From assembly GCA_016718035.1 (NCBI GenBank), contig JADKEK010000003.1, forward strand, positions 417,501 through 481,500: a stretch of DNA of 64,000 bases. Reading direction: 5' to 3'. The stretch comes from Bacteroidota bacterium (lineage in GTDB: Bacteria > Bacteroidota > Bacteroidia > Chitinophagales > BACL12). Below are positions 1 to 8,579 of this stretch, piece after piece. The translations under genes and the position numbers were made by a program. Position 1 is the stretch's first letter; the number at the start of each line of letters is the position of its first letter. Under the pieces are notes generated by a model. That model had not been told where the DNA came from, did no database searches, and saw only the letters and a list, made by a program, of their open reading frames with translations.

Positions 1-795
1 AGGTAAATATTCCGGAACCGACTGTTTGTATTTATCAGCTAATTCGTAACGCGCCCAGGTATGTAATTCGCGATATAATGGCCACACATCATTTATCATG
101 CTATGTGTTAACTCGAGCATTTCTTCGCTGCTCATACCATATTCGCTGGCCATGTAAGCAAAAAAATCTTTGTAACCGAGAGGAGTAACACTTTGGTTGC
201 GCAATGCCTGTAAATTTGCCAAACCATCTTTTAAATCTTTACCCACCTCTTTACTCGAGTTCCAAGCGGCTAAACGCTGGTTCATATCGTTTGAGGAGCG
301 CAAAATTTCATCCAATGCATTAGGCGTGGTTGGTTTGCCATTTAAGGTAAATGCGAAACCAAATAATTTTTCAGTTTGTGCATTGGTAGCATCAATACGT
401 TTTTTAACAATTTCACCTGCAGTTTCCGGATTGTTTCCGGCCAGGTATAAAATGTATTCCAATTGTTTTACCTGAATAGCCGTAAGTTTCTCTTTTTCAG
501 CCATGTATTTTTGGGCTGTTTCGATATTCACTTTGCTACCGGTAAATTTGGCGTAAGCCTCATCAGAAATTGCCGCATTTTTGCTCGCAGTTGAATCGCC
601 TTTCACAATATGGGTATTGAGCACCCATTGTCCTTCAGCCGCGGCTGTTGCCAGCTTTTGATATTCGGTGTTATAGCTATCGAGATACTGCTGTACCTCA
701 GCCTGGATTGCGCTATTATCCGGTGTTTGGGCCTTGTCTTTACAAGCCACCAAAAACAGTGGAAGGGCAATCATCATTAAGCGTAATTTTCGCAT
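1..795 (-). CDS. M2-family (ACE-like) zinc dipeptidyl peptidase lipoprotein, N-terminal part
   Basis: The reading frame is open from an ATG at 795 down to the window edge, so about 265 N-terminal residues are present and the catalytic C-terminal part is missing. The protein starts with a lipoprotein signal peptide (MRKLRLMMIALPLFLVAC, lipobox LVAC), which puts it on the outside of a membrane. The rest is helical and resembles the M2 peptidyl-dipeptidase family (angiotensin-converting-enzyme-like). Family-like features are the early helix with AEGQWVLNTHIV and the later segment LRNQSVTPLGYKDFFAYMASEYGM. The zinc HExxH site would lie outside the window and cannot be checked. The family call is by resemblance of the N-terminal half only. 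Confidence 0.7.
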   Translation of the reverse strand, partial: MRKLRLMMIALPLFLVACKDKAQTPDNSAIQAEVQQYLDSYNTEYQKLATAAAEGQWVLNTHIVKGDSTASKNAAISDEAYAKFTGSKVNIETAQKYMAEKEKLTAIQVKQLEYILYLAGNNPETAGEIVKKRIDATNAQTEKLFGFAFTLNGKPTTPNALDEILRSSNDMNQRLAAWNSSKEVGKDLKDGLANLQALRNQSVTPLGYKDFFAYMASEYGMSSEEMLELTHSMINDVWPLYRELHTWARYELADKYKQSVPEYLP

Positions 796-1075
796 GTAGT
801 TGAATTTTGTAGCGAAGTTACCGAAATAGCCCTGCCTTGGGTAATTTGTTAACATTCCTTATCAGTTATTTAAGATTATAATTGAGTGCCAAAGCACCAA
901 ATCCCACAAATTGCGAGTTAACACTGTAACATTTTCGCGATATGTCTACAGGATGTTGATTTTGCAAAAAATTAGTATAAAATGGCTTAATTAATATTTA
1001 GCTTCGCAAATACTTTCTTCCCCAAAAAAGGGGTTGAAGGCATTTTATTTCAAAACCTTAAAAACAAACAAGATT

Positions 1076-2089
1076 ATGGCAGAAGCAACAAATGAAAAAG
1101 TGAAAGCCTTAGGGCTCGCGGTTGACAGTATCAACAAATTGTATGGCAAGGGCACCATTATGAAATTGGGTGATACACCCGAACGCGGTGAAGAAATTAT
1201 TCCGACCGGTTCAATTGGTGTCGATTTAGCATTAGGCATTGGCGGTATTCCAAAAGGACGTATTATTGAAATTTATGGCCCGGAAGCATCAGGTAAAACA
1301 ACTTTGGCAATACATATTATAGCTGAAGCGCAGAAAAAAGGTGGCATTTGCGCCATTATTGATGCGGAACATGCTTTTGATAAGGTATATGCTGAAAAAT
1401 TAGGGGTAGATGTAGAAAATCTACTTATTTCACAACCCGACTACGGTGAACAGGGTTTAGAAATTGCCGACCATTTAATTCGCTCTGGCGCTTTAGATGT
1501 GGTGGTAATTGACTCAGTTGCTGCCTTAGTTCCAAAAGGGGAATTAGAAGGTGAAATGGGTGAAAGCAAAATGGGCTTACAAGCTCGTTTAATGAGTCAG
1601 GCTTTACGTAAATTAACAGGAACCATCAGCAAAACAGGTTGTTGTTGTATTTTCATCAACCAGTTACGTGAAAAAATTGGTGTAATGTTCGGTAACCCTG
1701 AAACTACTACCGGTGGTAATGCATTAAAATTTTATTCTTCTATCCGTATCGATATTCGTCGCATCGGACAATTAAAAGATAAAGAAGAATTAATTGGTAA
1801 CCGCGTTAAAGTAAAAATCGTAAAAAATAAAGTTGCACCTCCTTTCCGTCAAGCTGAATTTGATATTATTTACGGAGAAGGTATTTCCAAAATTGGTGAA
1901 ATTGTAGATTTAGGCGCCGAAAGTAATGTGATTCAAAAAAGCGGAAGCTGGTATAGCTACGAAGGCACAAAACTCGGTCAGGGTCGCGATGGGGTTAAAG
2001 AATTATTAAGAGATAATCCTGAACTCGCTGCAGAAATTGAGAAAAAAATTAAAGATAAACTCAATCCACCTGTTGAAGTAAAAGCATAA
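1076..2089 (+). CDS. recA: RecA recombinase
   Basis: RecA binds single-stranded DNA and uses ATP to drive strand exchange; it also triggers LexA-type self-cleavage in the SOS response. The Walker A motif is GPEASGKTT, followed by the conserved blocks IDAEHAFD, LLISQPDYGEQGLEI, VVIDSVAALVPK, the L1-loop MGLQARLMSQALRKL and the L2 region GNPETTTGGNALKFY. I chose the ATG at 1076 (337 residues, a usual RecA length). The open frame extends upstream to a TTG at 1034, but those 14 residues are not RecA-like. No clear SOS box was seen upstream. Confidence 0.97.
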   Translation: MAEATNEKVKALGLAVDSINKLYGKGTIMKLGDTPERGEEIIPTGSIGVDLALGIGGIPKGRIIEIYGPEASGKTTLAIHIIAEAQKKGGICAIIDAEHAFDKVYAEKLGVDVENLLISQPDYGEQGLEIADHLIRSGALDVVVIDSVAALVPKGELEGEMGESKMGLQARLMSQALRKLTGTISKTGCCCIFINQLREKIGVMFGNPETTTGGNALKFYSSIRIDIRRIGQLKDKEELIGNRVKVKIVKNKVAPPFRQAEFDIIYGEGISKIGEIVDLGAESNVIQKSGSWYSYEGTKLGQGRDGVKELLRDNPELAAEIEKKIKDKLNPPVEVKA

Positions 2090-2123
2090 TTGAAAATAGG
2101 GCAGATTAATTAAACAGAACGAT

Positions 2124-3506
2124 ATGTTGTTTAATTCATTCGAATTTATCTGCCTGCTTTTAATTACTTTCTTTTTATATTATTTACCTGCCATCCAAAA
2201 ATGGCAGGTTTTTATTTTAATAGCAGCCGGTATTGTTTTTTACGGATTTTTTAATCCTTACCTCTTACTGCTACTATTTGCAAGCGCTAGCATTTCATAT
2301 GCATTTACTTACCTGGTAATTCATAACAAAGGGAATAAGAAAAAATTATTTGCCACCATTGGTGTTGCTATTAATTTAGGTGTTCTGCTATTTTTTAAAT
2401 ACAGCGGATTTTTTGCCGACCTATTTTTAAGCAGTGATAACGTTATGCGCAATTTTTTAGTGAGCATCCCACTGCCAATTGGTATATCGTTTTATACTTT
2501 TCATGGCATCAGCTTGCTGGTTGATGCTTATCGCAACGATGAAAGTCAGCGCTGGGTGCCAACATTCAATTATCGAAATTCCATATTGTATACATTGTTT
2601 TTTCCTCAGCTAGTAGCAGGGCCAATTTTACGCGCTAAATATTTTATCCCTCAAATTGTCAGCAAACAATTTAATCAGATAAACTGGGTATTTTGTTTCA
2701 GGCATTTGTTGATAGGTTATTTTTTAAAAATGGTAATTGCAGATAATTTAAAAGAACAAACAGCTTACTTCTCGGAAGATTATCTGATTACATCCATGTC
2801 ATCTATCACCAATATTATTTTATTGATTGGTTATGCTTGTCAGATTTTTGCCGATTTTGCCGGCTATTCATACATTGCCAGAGGGCTAGCCGGTTTGTTT
2901 GGATATACCATCATTTTAAATTTCAATTACCCTTATATCGCTAAAAGTTTTGCCACCTTTTGGAGGCGTTGGAATATTGCCCTATCGCAATTTATGCATC
3001 AATATTTATACATTCCATTAGGAGGCAATAAAAAAGGATTATGGTTTACTTATCGCAATATTTTTATTACAATGGCTTTAGCGGGATTTTGGCATGGTGC
3101 AGCGTTAGGGTATTTGATATGGGGAATTTACCACGCCCTATTTTTAATGTTAGAACGACCATTTAGGGCAATTAAATTAACAATTGCAGGAGGTATGATA
3201 AAACGTTTAGCCGTGTTTTTTATCGTAGTTTTTGGATGGGTGTTTTTTGTTTTCCCAGAACCGGAACGTTTACTTTTATTTTTCCAAGCGGTGCAATTTA
3301 ATTGGCAATTGCCATTACATTATGCACCCATTTATTTTACCTGTTTATATAGTTTACCCATTCTGGCTTTTCATATATATGGTTGGTGGAAAGAAAATGG
3401 CAAACAACCTTCACCTGTTTTTAAGCAAGTAGTTTTTGCCATTATGTTGTTTATGATAATTGTTAATTCAGGTAGTGCAGGAAGTTTTATTTATTTTCAA
3501 TTTTAA
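2124..3506 (+). CDS. MBOAT-family membrane O-acyltransferase (AlgI/DltB-like)
   Basis: This is a polytopic membrane protein of 460 residues. It has many hydrophobic segments and the MBOAT signatures FWRRWNIALSQFMHQYLYIPLGG and MALAGFWHGAALGYLIWGIYHA, which contains the conserved membrane-embedded His. The segment PIGISFYTFHGISLLVDAYR is typical of the AlgI/PatA branch. Family members pass acyl groups, usually acetyl, across the membrane to a polysaccharide or other polymer. The next gene starts one base after the stop codon and encodes an SGNH-like protein, matching the usual MBOAT plus SGNH acylation pair. The acceptor polymer cannot be told from the sequence. Confidence 0.92.
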   Translation: MLFNSFEFICLLLITFFLYYLPAIQKWQVFILIAAGIVFYGFFNPYLLLLLFASASISYAFTYLVIHNKGNKKKLFATIGVAINLGVLLFFKYSGFFADLFLSSDNVMRNFLVSIPLPIGISFYTFHGISLLVDAYRNDESQRWVPTFNYRNSILYTLFFPQLVAGPILRAKYFIPQIVSKQFNQINWVFCFRHLLIGYFLKMVIADNLKEQTAYFSEDYLITSMSSITNIILLIGYACQIFADFAGYSYIARGLAGLFGYTIILNFNYPYIAKSFATFWRRWNIALSQFMHQYLYIPLGGNKKGLWFTYRNIFITMALAGFWHGAALGYLIWGIYHALFLMLERPFRAIKLTIAGGMIKRLAVFFIVVFGWVFFVFPEPERLLLFFQAVQFNWQLPLHYAPIYFTCLYSLPILAFHIYGWWKENGKQPSPVFKQVVFAIMLFMIIVNSGSAGSFIYFQF

Positions 3507-3507
3507 C

Positions 3508-4341
3508 ATGATTAAAAACGTTGTAATATATACTATCATTTTATTTATCAGCTATTACCTGATTACACTGGTAATACCTAACCCTGTGCCTATTCCTGAA
3601 GCGCCATGGCATAAAAATGAATTAAAGGTCAGTTTATTAAAAACACAACAATCGCAACCACCCATTGCCATAGTTGGCACTTCGTATAGTAATGTGCTGG
3701 ATATGCAACAAATGGATTCAGGTTGTATCAATTTGTCGTTTGGCGGGCATACGGCATTAGATGGCATTTTACTTTTGCGTCACCAAAAAATTGTTCCTGA
3801 AAAATTATTAATAGAAATTAATTACGGCAATTTTGACACCACCGGTTGGGTAAATAAATATATTCAGTATCCAACACTATTTTCCATCAATCCATATGAA
3901 AACAGACCAACAGTTTATGCTACCGGATTATTGGTGAAGCTGCTACAATATGACTACGTTGCATTTAGCCGGACAGGTCAGTATGTGGACAGTGTTGCAG
4001 TGCAAAATGCAATGGTCATATTAAAACAACCGGAATCGCAAAATCACAATATCCGCGATTTAAATAATTATACAATAGCACTCAAAAAAAACTTAGTTTG
4101 GTTTGAAGAGCAAGGCACTTCCATTTATTTTTATCTCATGCCGTTTAATCCGGAATTATGCGATTTACCGTATTTAGATAAAATCAGAACAACGTATTTA
4201 TCGGTATTTGCAAATTCTGATTACCACTTCATATTAAATCCTGACTGCTCACCCTATTTCACATACGATGGCAGGCATTTAACTGCTGAAGAGGGAGAAC
4301 AATTTACAAGGACATTATTAAAAACAATCGAAATAAACTAA
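3508..4341 (+). CDS. SGNH-hydrolase-like membrane-anchored partner of the MBOAT protein
   Basis: This 277-residue protein has one N-terminal membrane segment (residues about 4-22) followed by an extracytoplasmic domain. The motif GTSYSN (nucleophile-type Ser, GDSL-like) and the C-terminal YDGRHLTAEE (Asp-x-x-His) are the two ends of an SGNH catalytic site. A Gly-rich block (LSFGGHTALDG) sits where block II is expected. In AlgJ/AlgX-like systems such a protein completes acyl transfer on the periplasmic side. The ATG at 3508 lies one base after the MBOAT stop, so the two are co-translated. The frame extends upstream to 3460 but would then overlap the MBOAT gene. The pairing with the MBOAT is inferred from position and motifs. 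Confidence 0.75.
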   Translation: MIKNVVIYTIILFISYYLITLVIPNPVPIPEAPWHKNELKVSLLKTQQSQPPIAIVGTSYSNVLDMQQMDSGCINLSFGGHTALDGILLLRHQKIVPEKLLIEINYGNFDTTGWVNKYIQYPTLFSINPYENRPTVYATGLLVKLLQYDYVAFSRTGQYVDSVAVQNAMVILKQPESQNHNIRDLNNYTIALKKNLVWFEEQGTSIYFYLMPFNPELCDLPYLDKIRTTYLSVFANSDYHFILNPDCSPYFTYDGRHLTAEEGEQFTRTLLKTIEIN

Positions 4342-4346
4342 ACTGT

Positions 4347-5774
4347 TTATTGTAAATATTTCAGTTTAATTATTTCTCTTTCTGTAAGCATTCTCCAGCG
4401 GCCACGAGGTAAATCGCGTTTGGTTAATCCTGCGTAAAGTGTGCGGTCCAATCGTTCAACATTGTAACCTAAATGTTCAAATATGCGTCGAACAATTCGG
4501 TTTTTACCAATATGTAATTCTATACCGACTACATTTTTTTTGGTAGCATGTGCGAAATCAATTCCATCAACATAAGCAACACCATCTTCCAGTTCAACAC
4601 CTTCGCGAATCACATTCATGTGTTGAATAGAAACAGGTTTATCGAGTTCAACCTCATATATTTTTTTCGCACCAAAACTTGGGTGAGCGAGTTTTTGCGC
4701 AAGGTCGCCGTCGTTAGTTAATAACAATAATCCAGTGGTATTTCTATCTAATCTGCCAACCGGGTACACGCGTTCATTGGTAGCGTTGGCAATTAATTCC
4801 ATTACTGTTCTTCTACCCTTTTCATCATCAACCGTAGTTAAAAAATCTTTGGGTTTATTTAAGAGGATGTACACATAATTGGTAGGTTTTACCAATTTAT
4901 CGCGGTAGCTTACTTTATCGCCGGGCATTACTTTGTAGCCCATTTCGAGCACCACTTTATTGTTTACTTTTACAAAACCCTGTGCAATAATTTCATCACA
5001 TTTTCTTCTTGCTGCAACTCCGGAATTAGCCAGGTATTTATTTAATCGTGTACCTGTATCAGGTAATGCTGCAGGTTTTAAACTTAATTTTGCAGGTATC
5101 CCTTTTTTAGGGAATTTATTTTTTGTCAGCACCGGTTTTGGTGCAGCTAATTTTAATCGTTTAGTGTATTTACTTTCCGATTTTTCTACTTTATCGGTGC
5201 GGTCAAATTTATCGTTGCGGTCAAAATCAGCCGATTTTTTTTCTACTTTTTTAAATGCAGGTTTTTTGTCGAAACGGCTGGATTGGAAATCGCGTTTTTT
5301 ATTGAGTTTATTCATTAAATCGCGTTCCTTCTTTTTGGGAACATCTTTTTCATATCTGCTACCGGAAGTATTTCTTCCTCCGCGTTTATGATAATTATCG
5401 TCGCGTTCTCCTTTTTGTTTATCCCACTCGCTGCGTTTTTCGGTATACTGTTTAGCATACTTTTTCGCACGCTCGAGGCGCTCCACTTTGCGGTTAGGAT
5501 TACTTTTCTGCTCGGGATTTTTCCCTGCAGTCTGAATTTTTGGCGTGTCCTTTTTAGTGTAGTTACTTGTCGGACGACTCGTCGTTTCCGTCCTGTTGCT
5601 CTTCAGTTTCACTGAGGTCCTGCTCTTCTTCGGCATCTCCGTCTCCTCCCCCTGAAATCTGTTCGTCTTCCGGTTGCTCGAGGTTTTCGTCGGACGGCTG
5701 TTCGAGGACTTCGACGGCCTGCTCGTCCTGTTGTTGTTCGGTTTCTTCATTGTCTTGGTTTTGGGCATCATCAC
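4347..5774 (-). CDS. RluB/RsuA-type pseudouridine synthase with a long basic N-terminal extension
   Basis: The C-terminal half (about 237 residues) is an S4 domain (TRLNKYLANSGVAARRKCDE) followed by a pseudouridine synthase domain with the catalytic-Asp motif VGRLDRNTTGLLLLTNDGDLA. Such enzymes make pseudouridine in 23S or 16S rRNA. The N-terminal ~238 residues are low-complexity and rich in K, R, S, T and N, probably disordered and RNA-binding. With the start at 5774 the gene overlaps the end of scpB by 212 bases in another frame. A later Met (codon 5634-5636) would still overlap by 74 bases. The real start is uncertain; the enzyme domain is not. Confidence 0.88.
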   Translation of the reverse strand: MMMPKTKTMKKPNNNRTSRPSKSSNSRPTKTSSNRKTNRFQGEETEMPKKSRTSVKLKSNRTETTSRPTSNYTKKDTPKIQTAGKNPEQKSNPNRKVERLERAKKYAKQYTEKRSEWDKQKGERDDNYHKRGGRNTSGSRYEKDVPKKKERDLMNKLNKKRDFQSSRFDKKPAFKKVEKKSADFDRNDKFDRTDKVEKSESKYTKRLKLAAPKPVLTKNKFPKKGIPAKLSLKPAALPDTGTRLNKYLANSGVAARRKCDEIIAQGFVKVNNKVVLEMGYKVMPGDKVSYRDKLVKPTNYVYILLNKPKDFLTTVDDEKGRRTVMELIANATNERVYPVGRLDRNTTGLLLLTNDGDLAQKLAHPSFGAKKIYEVELDKPVSIQHMNVIREGVELEDGVAYVDGIDFAHATKKNVVGIELHIGKNRIVRRIFEHLGYNVERLDRTLYAGLTKRDLPRGRWRMLTEREIIKLKYLQ

Positions 5775-6399
5775 GACGCTCGTTATGTAAATTCACCTGA
5801 TTATAAGCATCCTCCTCATCAATATTTTCCATGATGTCAGATGGGCTGCCTATACTTGAATCAGAATCTTTTTGCTCAAATTCTTTCAAACGTGGCAATT
5901 CTTCGAGACCATTAATCCCGAAATAGTCCATAAAATATTGTGTAGTGCCATATAATAGCGGTCTACCAGCTGTTTCAGCACGTCCTGTAATTTTAATCAG
6001 GTCGCGTTCCATCAGTTTTTGGATGGTATGGTCACAGTTTACACCACGTATTTGCTCGAGGTCGGTTTTGGTAACCGGCTGAGAGTAGGCAATAATGGAG
6101 AGGCATTCAAGGGCTGCCACCGACAATTTGCGTTTTGCGCGATGTTGTAACAGGGTGGTTATGGGCTTATGGTAATAAGGTTTTGATAAAAACTGGTATC
6201 CACCGCCGGTTTTAGCGATTTCGAAAATAAAATCGTCGCTTTCATATTTCATGGTCAGCAGCTCAGCCTGTTCAGTAATGGCTTCCAGGCTCACTTCCTC
6301 ACCGGAGTAGGTGAATAATATCGTTTGCAGCTCAGCAGCCGAAATGGGTTGCTCGCTACTGAATATCAAGGCTTCTAAGAGTTTCTGAAGGTCGTTCAT
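5563..6399 (-). CDS. scpB: Segregation and condensation protein ScpB with an acidic C-terminal tail
   Basis: ScpB joins ScpA and SMC to form the condensin that compacts and segregates chromosomes. The first ~180 residues carry the two winged-helix domains, with the family blocks LLEALIFSSEQPIS, ALECLSIIAYSQPVTKTDLEQIRGV and GRPLLYGTTQYFMDYFGI. The remaining ~95 residues are an unusual tail dominated by E, D and Q, making the protein 278 residues against roughly 190 for a typical ScpB. The part of the gene encoding the tail overlaps the start of the rluB-like gene. The ATG at 6399 is preceded by a TAnnTTTG promoter element. Confidence 0.93.
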   Translation of the reverse strand: MNDLQKLLEALIFSSEQPISAAELQTILFTYSGEEVSLEAITEQAELLTMKYESDDFIFEIAKTGGGYQFLSKPYYHKPITTLLQHRAKRKLSVAALECLSIIAYSQPVTKTDLEQIRGVNCDHTIQKLMERDLIKITGRAETAGRPLLYGTTQYFMDYFGINGLEELPRLKEFEQKDSDSSIGSPSDIMENIDEEDAYNQVNLHNERRDDAQNQDNEETEQQQDEQAVEVLEQPSDENLEQPEDEQISGGGDGDAEEEQDLSETEEQQDGNDESSDK

Positions 6400-6406
6400 T
6401 GCGGTG

Positions 6407-6414
6407 CAAATCTA
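6407..6414 (-). promoter_or_regulatory. Bacteroidota -7 element (TAGATTTG) of scpB
   Basis: Read on the minus strand this is TAGATTTG, matching TAnnTTTG. It ends seven bases before the scpB ATG, so the transcript would have almost no leader. No convincing -33 box was seen. Confidence 0.6.
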
Positions 6415-6486
6415 AGGAATTGTTGGGGCACACAGCGCTTTTTGGTGAGATTTTTGTAAGTAAATCGACAATTCACCTACAAGCGA

Positions 6487-6494
6487 TAACTTTG
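6487..6494 (+). promoter_or_regulatory. Bacteroidota -7 element (TAACTTTG) of the thioredoxin-fold gene
   Basis: TAACTTTG matches TAnnTTTG and ends five bases before the ATG at 6500. It is divergent from the scpB promoter in the same short intergenic space. Confidence 0.55.
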
Positions 6495-6499
6495 AAGCT

Positions 6500-7672
6500 A
6501 TGTTTCGAAATATTACCTTACTCCTTACATTTTTTGCGCTAACAAGCAGCCTATTTGCCCAAAGCATCAACTTTCAGCCTTTGAGCCTGGAAGACGCCAT
6601 TATTGAAAGTGGCAAAACCGGCAAACCTGTCATGTTTATGGCCTACCAGAGCACTTGCACTCACTGCGAAAAAATGATTAATGAAGTATTTCCCGATACC
6701 ATGGTAAGTAATTTTTACAATGCCAATTTCATCAATATCCGTATTGATATGTTGGATCAGGCCATGGCAAAAAAATATATTCAACAATTTTATCTTTCTT
6801 CTTTCCCCACATTTATCATCATAAATGGCAAAGCAGAAACATTGTATCAATATGTTGGCGAATTTAAAGCAGCTGAGTTTGTTAAGCAGGCGAAGTTGTC
6901 GTTAGACCCTGCCAATCAAATTCCAACCAACAGAAGAGCATTTGAAGCCAATCCAGCCGATTCCACTGCGTGTTATAATTATCTGCTAACATTATCACGC
7001 GGCCGTTTAGCTACACAAAGTGTTGCCTCTGCCTATTTTAATGCCAACAACAAACAATTAGAATTCACCACTTCAAACTGGCGCATTTTAAGTATGAGTG
7101 TAAGTAATTTAGATTCTGAAATTTTCAGATACATGTTGGAGCACAAAGCAGATTTTGAAAAGGTAGCTTCCACAAAAAAAGTAGAGCGCAAATTTTATTT
7201 AACGGCTGCTTACAATTTGCAAACGCCTGCAACAACAAACGATACTACTAATTATTTTCGATATAGAAATTTAGCTGCTAAAGTAGGTTTGCCGATAATT
7301 GATTCATTAATATTGGTTACAGATTTATCGGTATTTGAAAAAAACAAAAAGTGGGATGCTTACATACAAGCAGCAAAATCGGGTGCGGAAAAATATTTGT
7401 GGAACGATGCCAATTCGCTGAGAAGAATAAGCGATATGATTTATGACCACAGCAGCGATAAATCTACTTTAGTTAAGGGAGCTAATTTTGCTGTGCGAAG
7501 TGCAGAACTCAAACCTGAATATTTTAACAATTTGAGCGCCGCAAAAATTTATTTCAAATTAGGTTATAACGACTTGTCGAAAAAATATGCACAACAGGCC
7601 ATTGCGGAAGGCAAAAAGAAAAACATGAATACTGTTGAGGCGAATAAGATTTTAGAAGAGCTGGGTGGTTGA
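6500..7672 (+). CDS. Secreted thioredoxin-fold protein
   Basis: A signal peptide (MFRNITLLLTFFALTSSLFAQ, cleavage after FAQ) is followed by a thioredoxin-like domain in residues about 25-140. The active-site-like motif is CTHC in MAYQSTCTHCEKM, and a proline-containing strand SSFPTFIII fits the cis-Pro loop. This resembles the DUF255/thioredoxin_7 group. The remaining ~240 residues are helical and end in a TPR-like segment (FNNLSAAKIYFKLGYNDLSKKYAQQAI). It probably acts in the periplasm on disulphides, but the client is unknown. Confidence 0.8.
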   Translation: MFRNITLLLTFFALTSSLFAQSINFQPLSLEDAIIESGKTGKPVMFMAYQSTCTHCEKMINEVFPDTMVSNFYNANFINIRIDMLDQAMAKKYIQQFYLSSFPTFIIINGKAETLYQYVGEFKAAEFVKQAKLSLDPANQIPTNRRAFEANPADSTACYNYLLTLSRGRLATQSVASAYFNANNKQLEFTTSNWRILSMSVSNLDSEIFRYMLEHKADFEKVASTKKVERKFYLTAAYNLQTPATTNDTTNYFRYRNLAAKVGLPIIDSLILVTDLSVFEKNKKWDAYIQAAKSGAEKYLWNDANSLRRISDMIYDHSSDKSTLVKGANFAVRSAELKPEYFNNLSAAKIYFKLGYNDLSKKYAQQAIAEGKKKNMNTVEANKILEELGG

Positions 7673-7681
7673 TGTTCTCGT

Positions 7682-8578
7682 CTAGAAATGATAAACAAAA
7701 GTAGTATCATTTTGCGCCCAAAATACACCGAAACCATTTGTTATATTGGTATAATTTAATTTCGGGTCGCTCAACAACAGCTCTATACCTTCTGTTTCTG
7801 AAATATTGGCAACATAATCGAATAGTTCTTTTGATATTACATTACATTCAAATTCACATTTCTCAAATGGAACAATATTCTCCAGGTGGTACACTTTAGA
7901 ACAAATAAATTTAAAAGGAAATGTAGTTCCTGCAAAACAATTATCCGAATACAGTTTTAGAAAAGTATTATTAAATTTAAAAATACCGGGACTACAACCA
8001 AATGGAGCATCGTCAGGGCTTTCAAAAACGTCATAAAGAATTACGGTATCTTCAATATAATAACGAAAGCCGAAAGAATAAAAATTATCATTGGAAGGGT
8101 CGTCGGTAAAAACAGGCTCTAACGAAAAAGCAGGATCTCCATTAATATTTTCAAAATCTGTCTCATAAACAACTTCCTCCAAGTTTACAGGTTGAGGAAA
8201 AATTACATTTTCAGAAAAAGTTGTTTCGAAACCATCCGCAACCACATTTATGGAATAACTATTTCCCGGAGTCGGTAAATAGGATGTTATATAAAGACCC
8301 GGTTCAGGTTCCACCAATGTATCAACTACAGTATTATTTTCCAATAGTGTGATTATTGCAGCACTCACATTAACATCAATTTCATCCAGGTAATACGTTC
8401 CTGTTGGAGGCAATGTATGTGTTAAATAAATTGTCACCCCATTTTCATTTGAAATATTGCCAAATACCACCAGGCGGTCACCACTATATTCCAAATCATA
8501 ATTATCCAGCCGCTTACTGCAAGCAGCTAATATGTATAAACCAAAAACGACAAATAGGTATTTTGATAAATAGCGCAT
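7682..8578 (-). CDS. DUF4249-family lipoprotein, partner of the upstream TonB receptor
   Basis: This is a 298-residue lipoprotein with signal peptide and lipobox LAAC at residues 17-20. The first half is a carboxypeptidase-regulatory-like beta sandwich (GLYITSYLPTPGNSYSINVVADGF), and the overall layout is that of DUF4249. In Bacteroidota such proteins regularly follow a TonB-dependent receptor. Here the receptor gene ends at 8580 and the lipoprotein ATG sits at 8578 on its far side, so the two are transcribed in the order receptor then lipoprotein with one base between them. It is probably a surface lipoprotein that helps the receptor capture its ligand. The ligand is unknown. Confidence 0.82.
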   Translation of the reverse strand: MRYLSKYLFVVFGLYILAACSKRLDNYDLEYSGDRLVVFGNISNENGVTIYLTHTLPPTGTYYLDEIDVNVSAAIITLLENNTVVDTLVEPEPGLYITSYLPTPGNSYSINVVADGFETTFSENVIFPQPVNLEEVVYETDFENINGDPAFSLEPVFTDDPSNDNFYSFGFRYYIEDTVILYDVFESPDDAPFGCSPGIFKFNNTFLKLYSDNCFAGTTFPFKFICSKVYHLENIVPFEKCEFECNVISKELFDYVANISETEGIELLLSDPKLNYTNITNGFGVFWAQNDTTFVYHF

Positions 8579-8579
8579 T

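Noticed and set aside
1034..1075. Upstream TTG start for recA
   Set aside because: The 14 added residues do not look like RecA and the ATG at 1076 gives the normal N-terminus.
5567..5800. Plus-strand Ser/Cys-rich frame opposite scpB/rluB
   Set aside because: It is the mirror of the acidic E/D-coding stretch on the minus strand and has no independent support.
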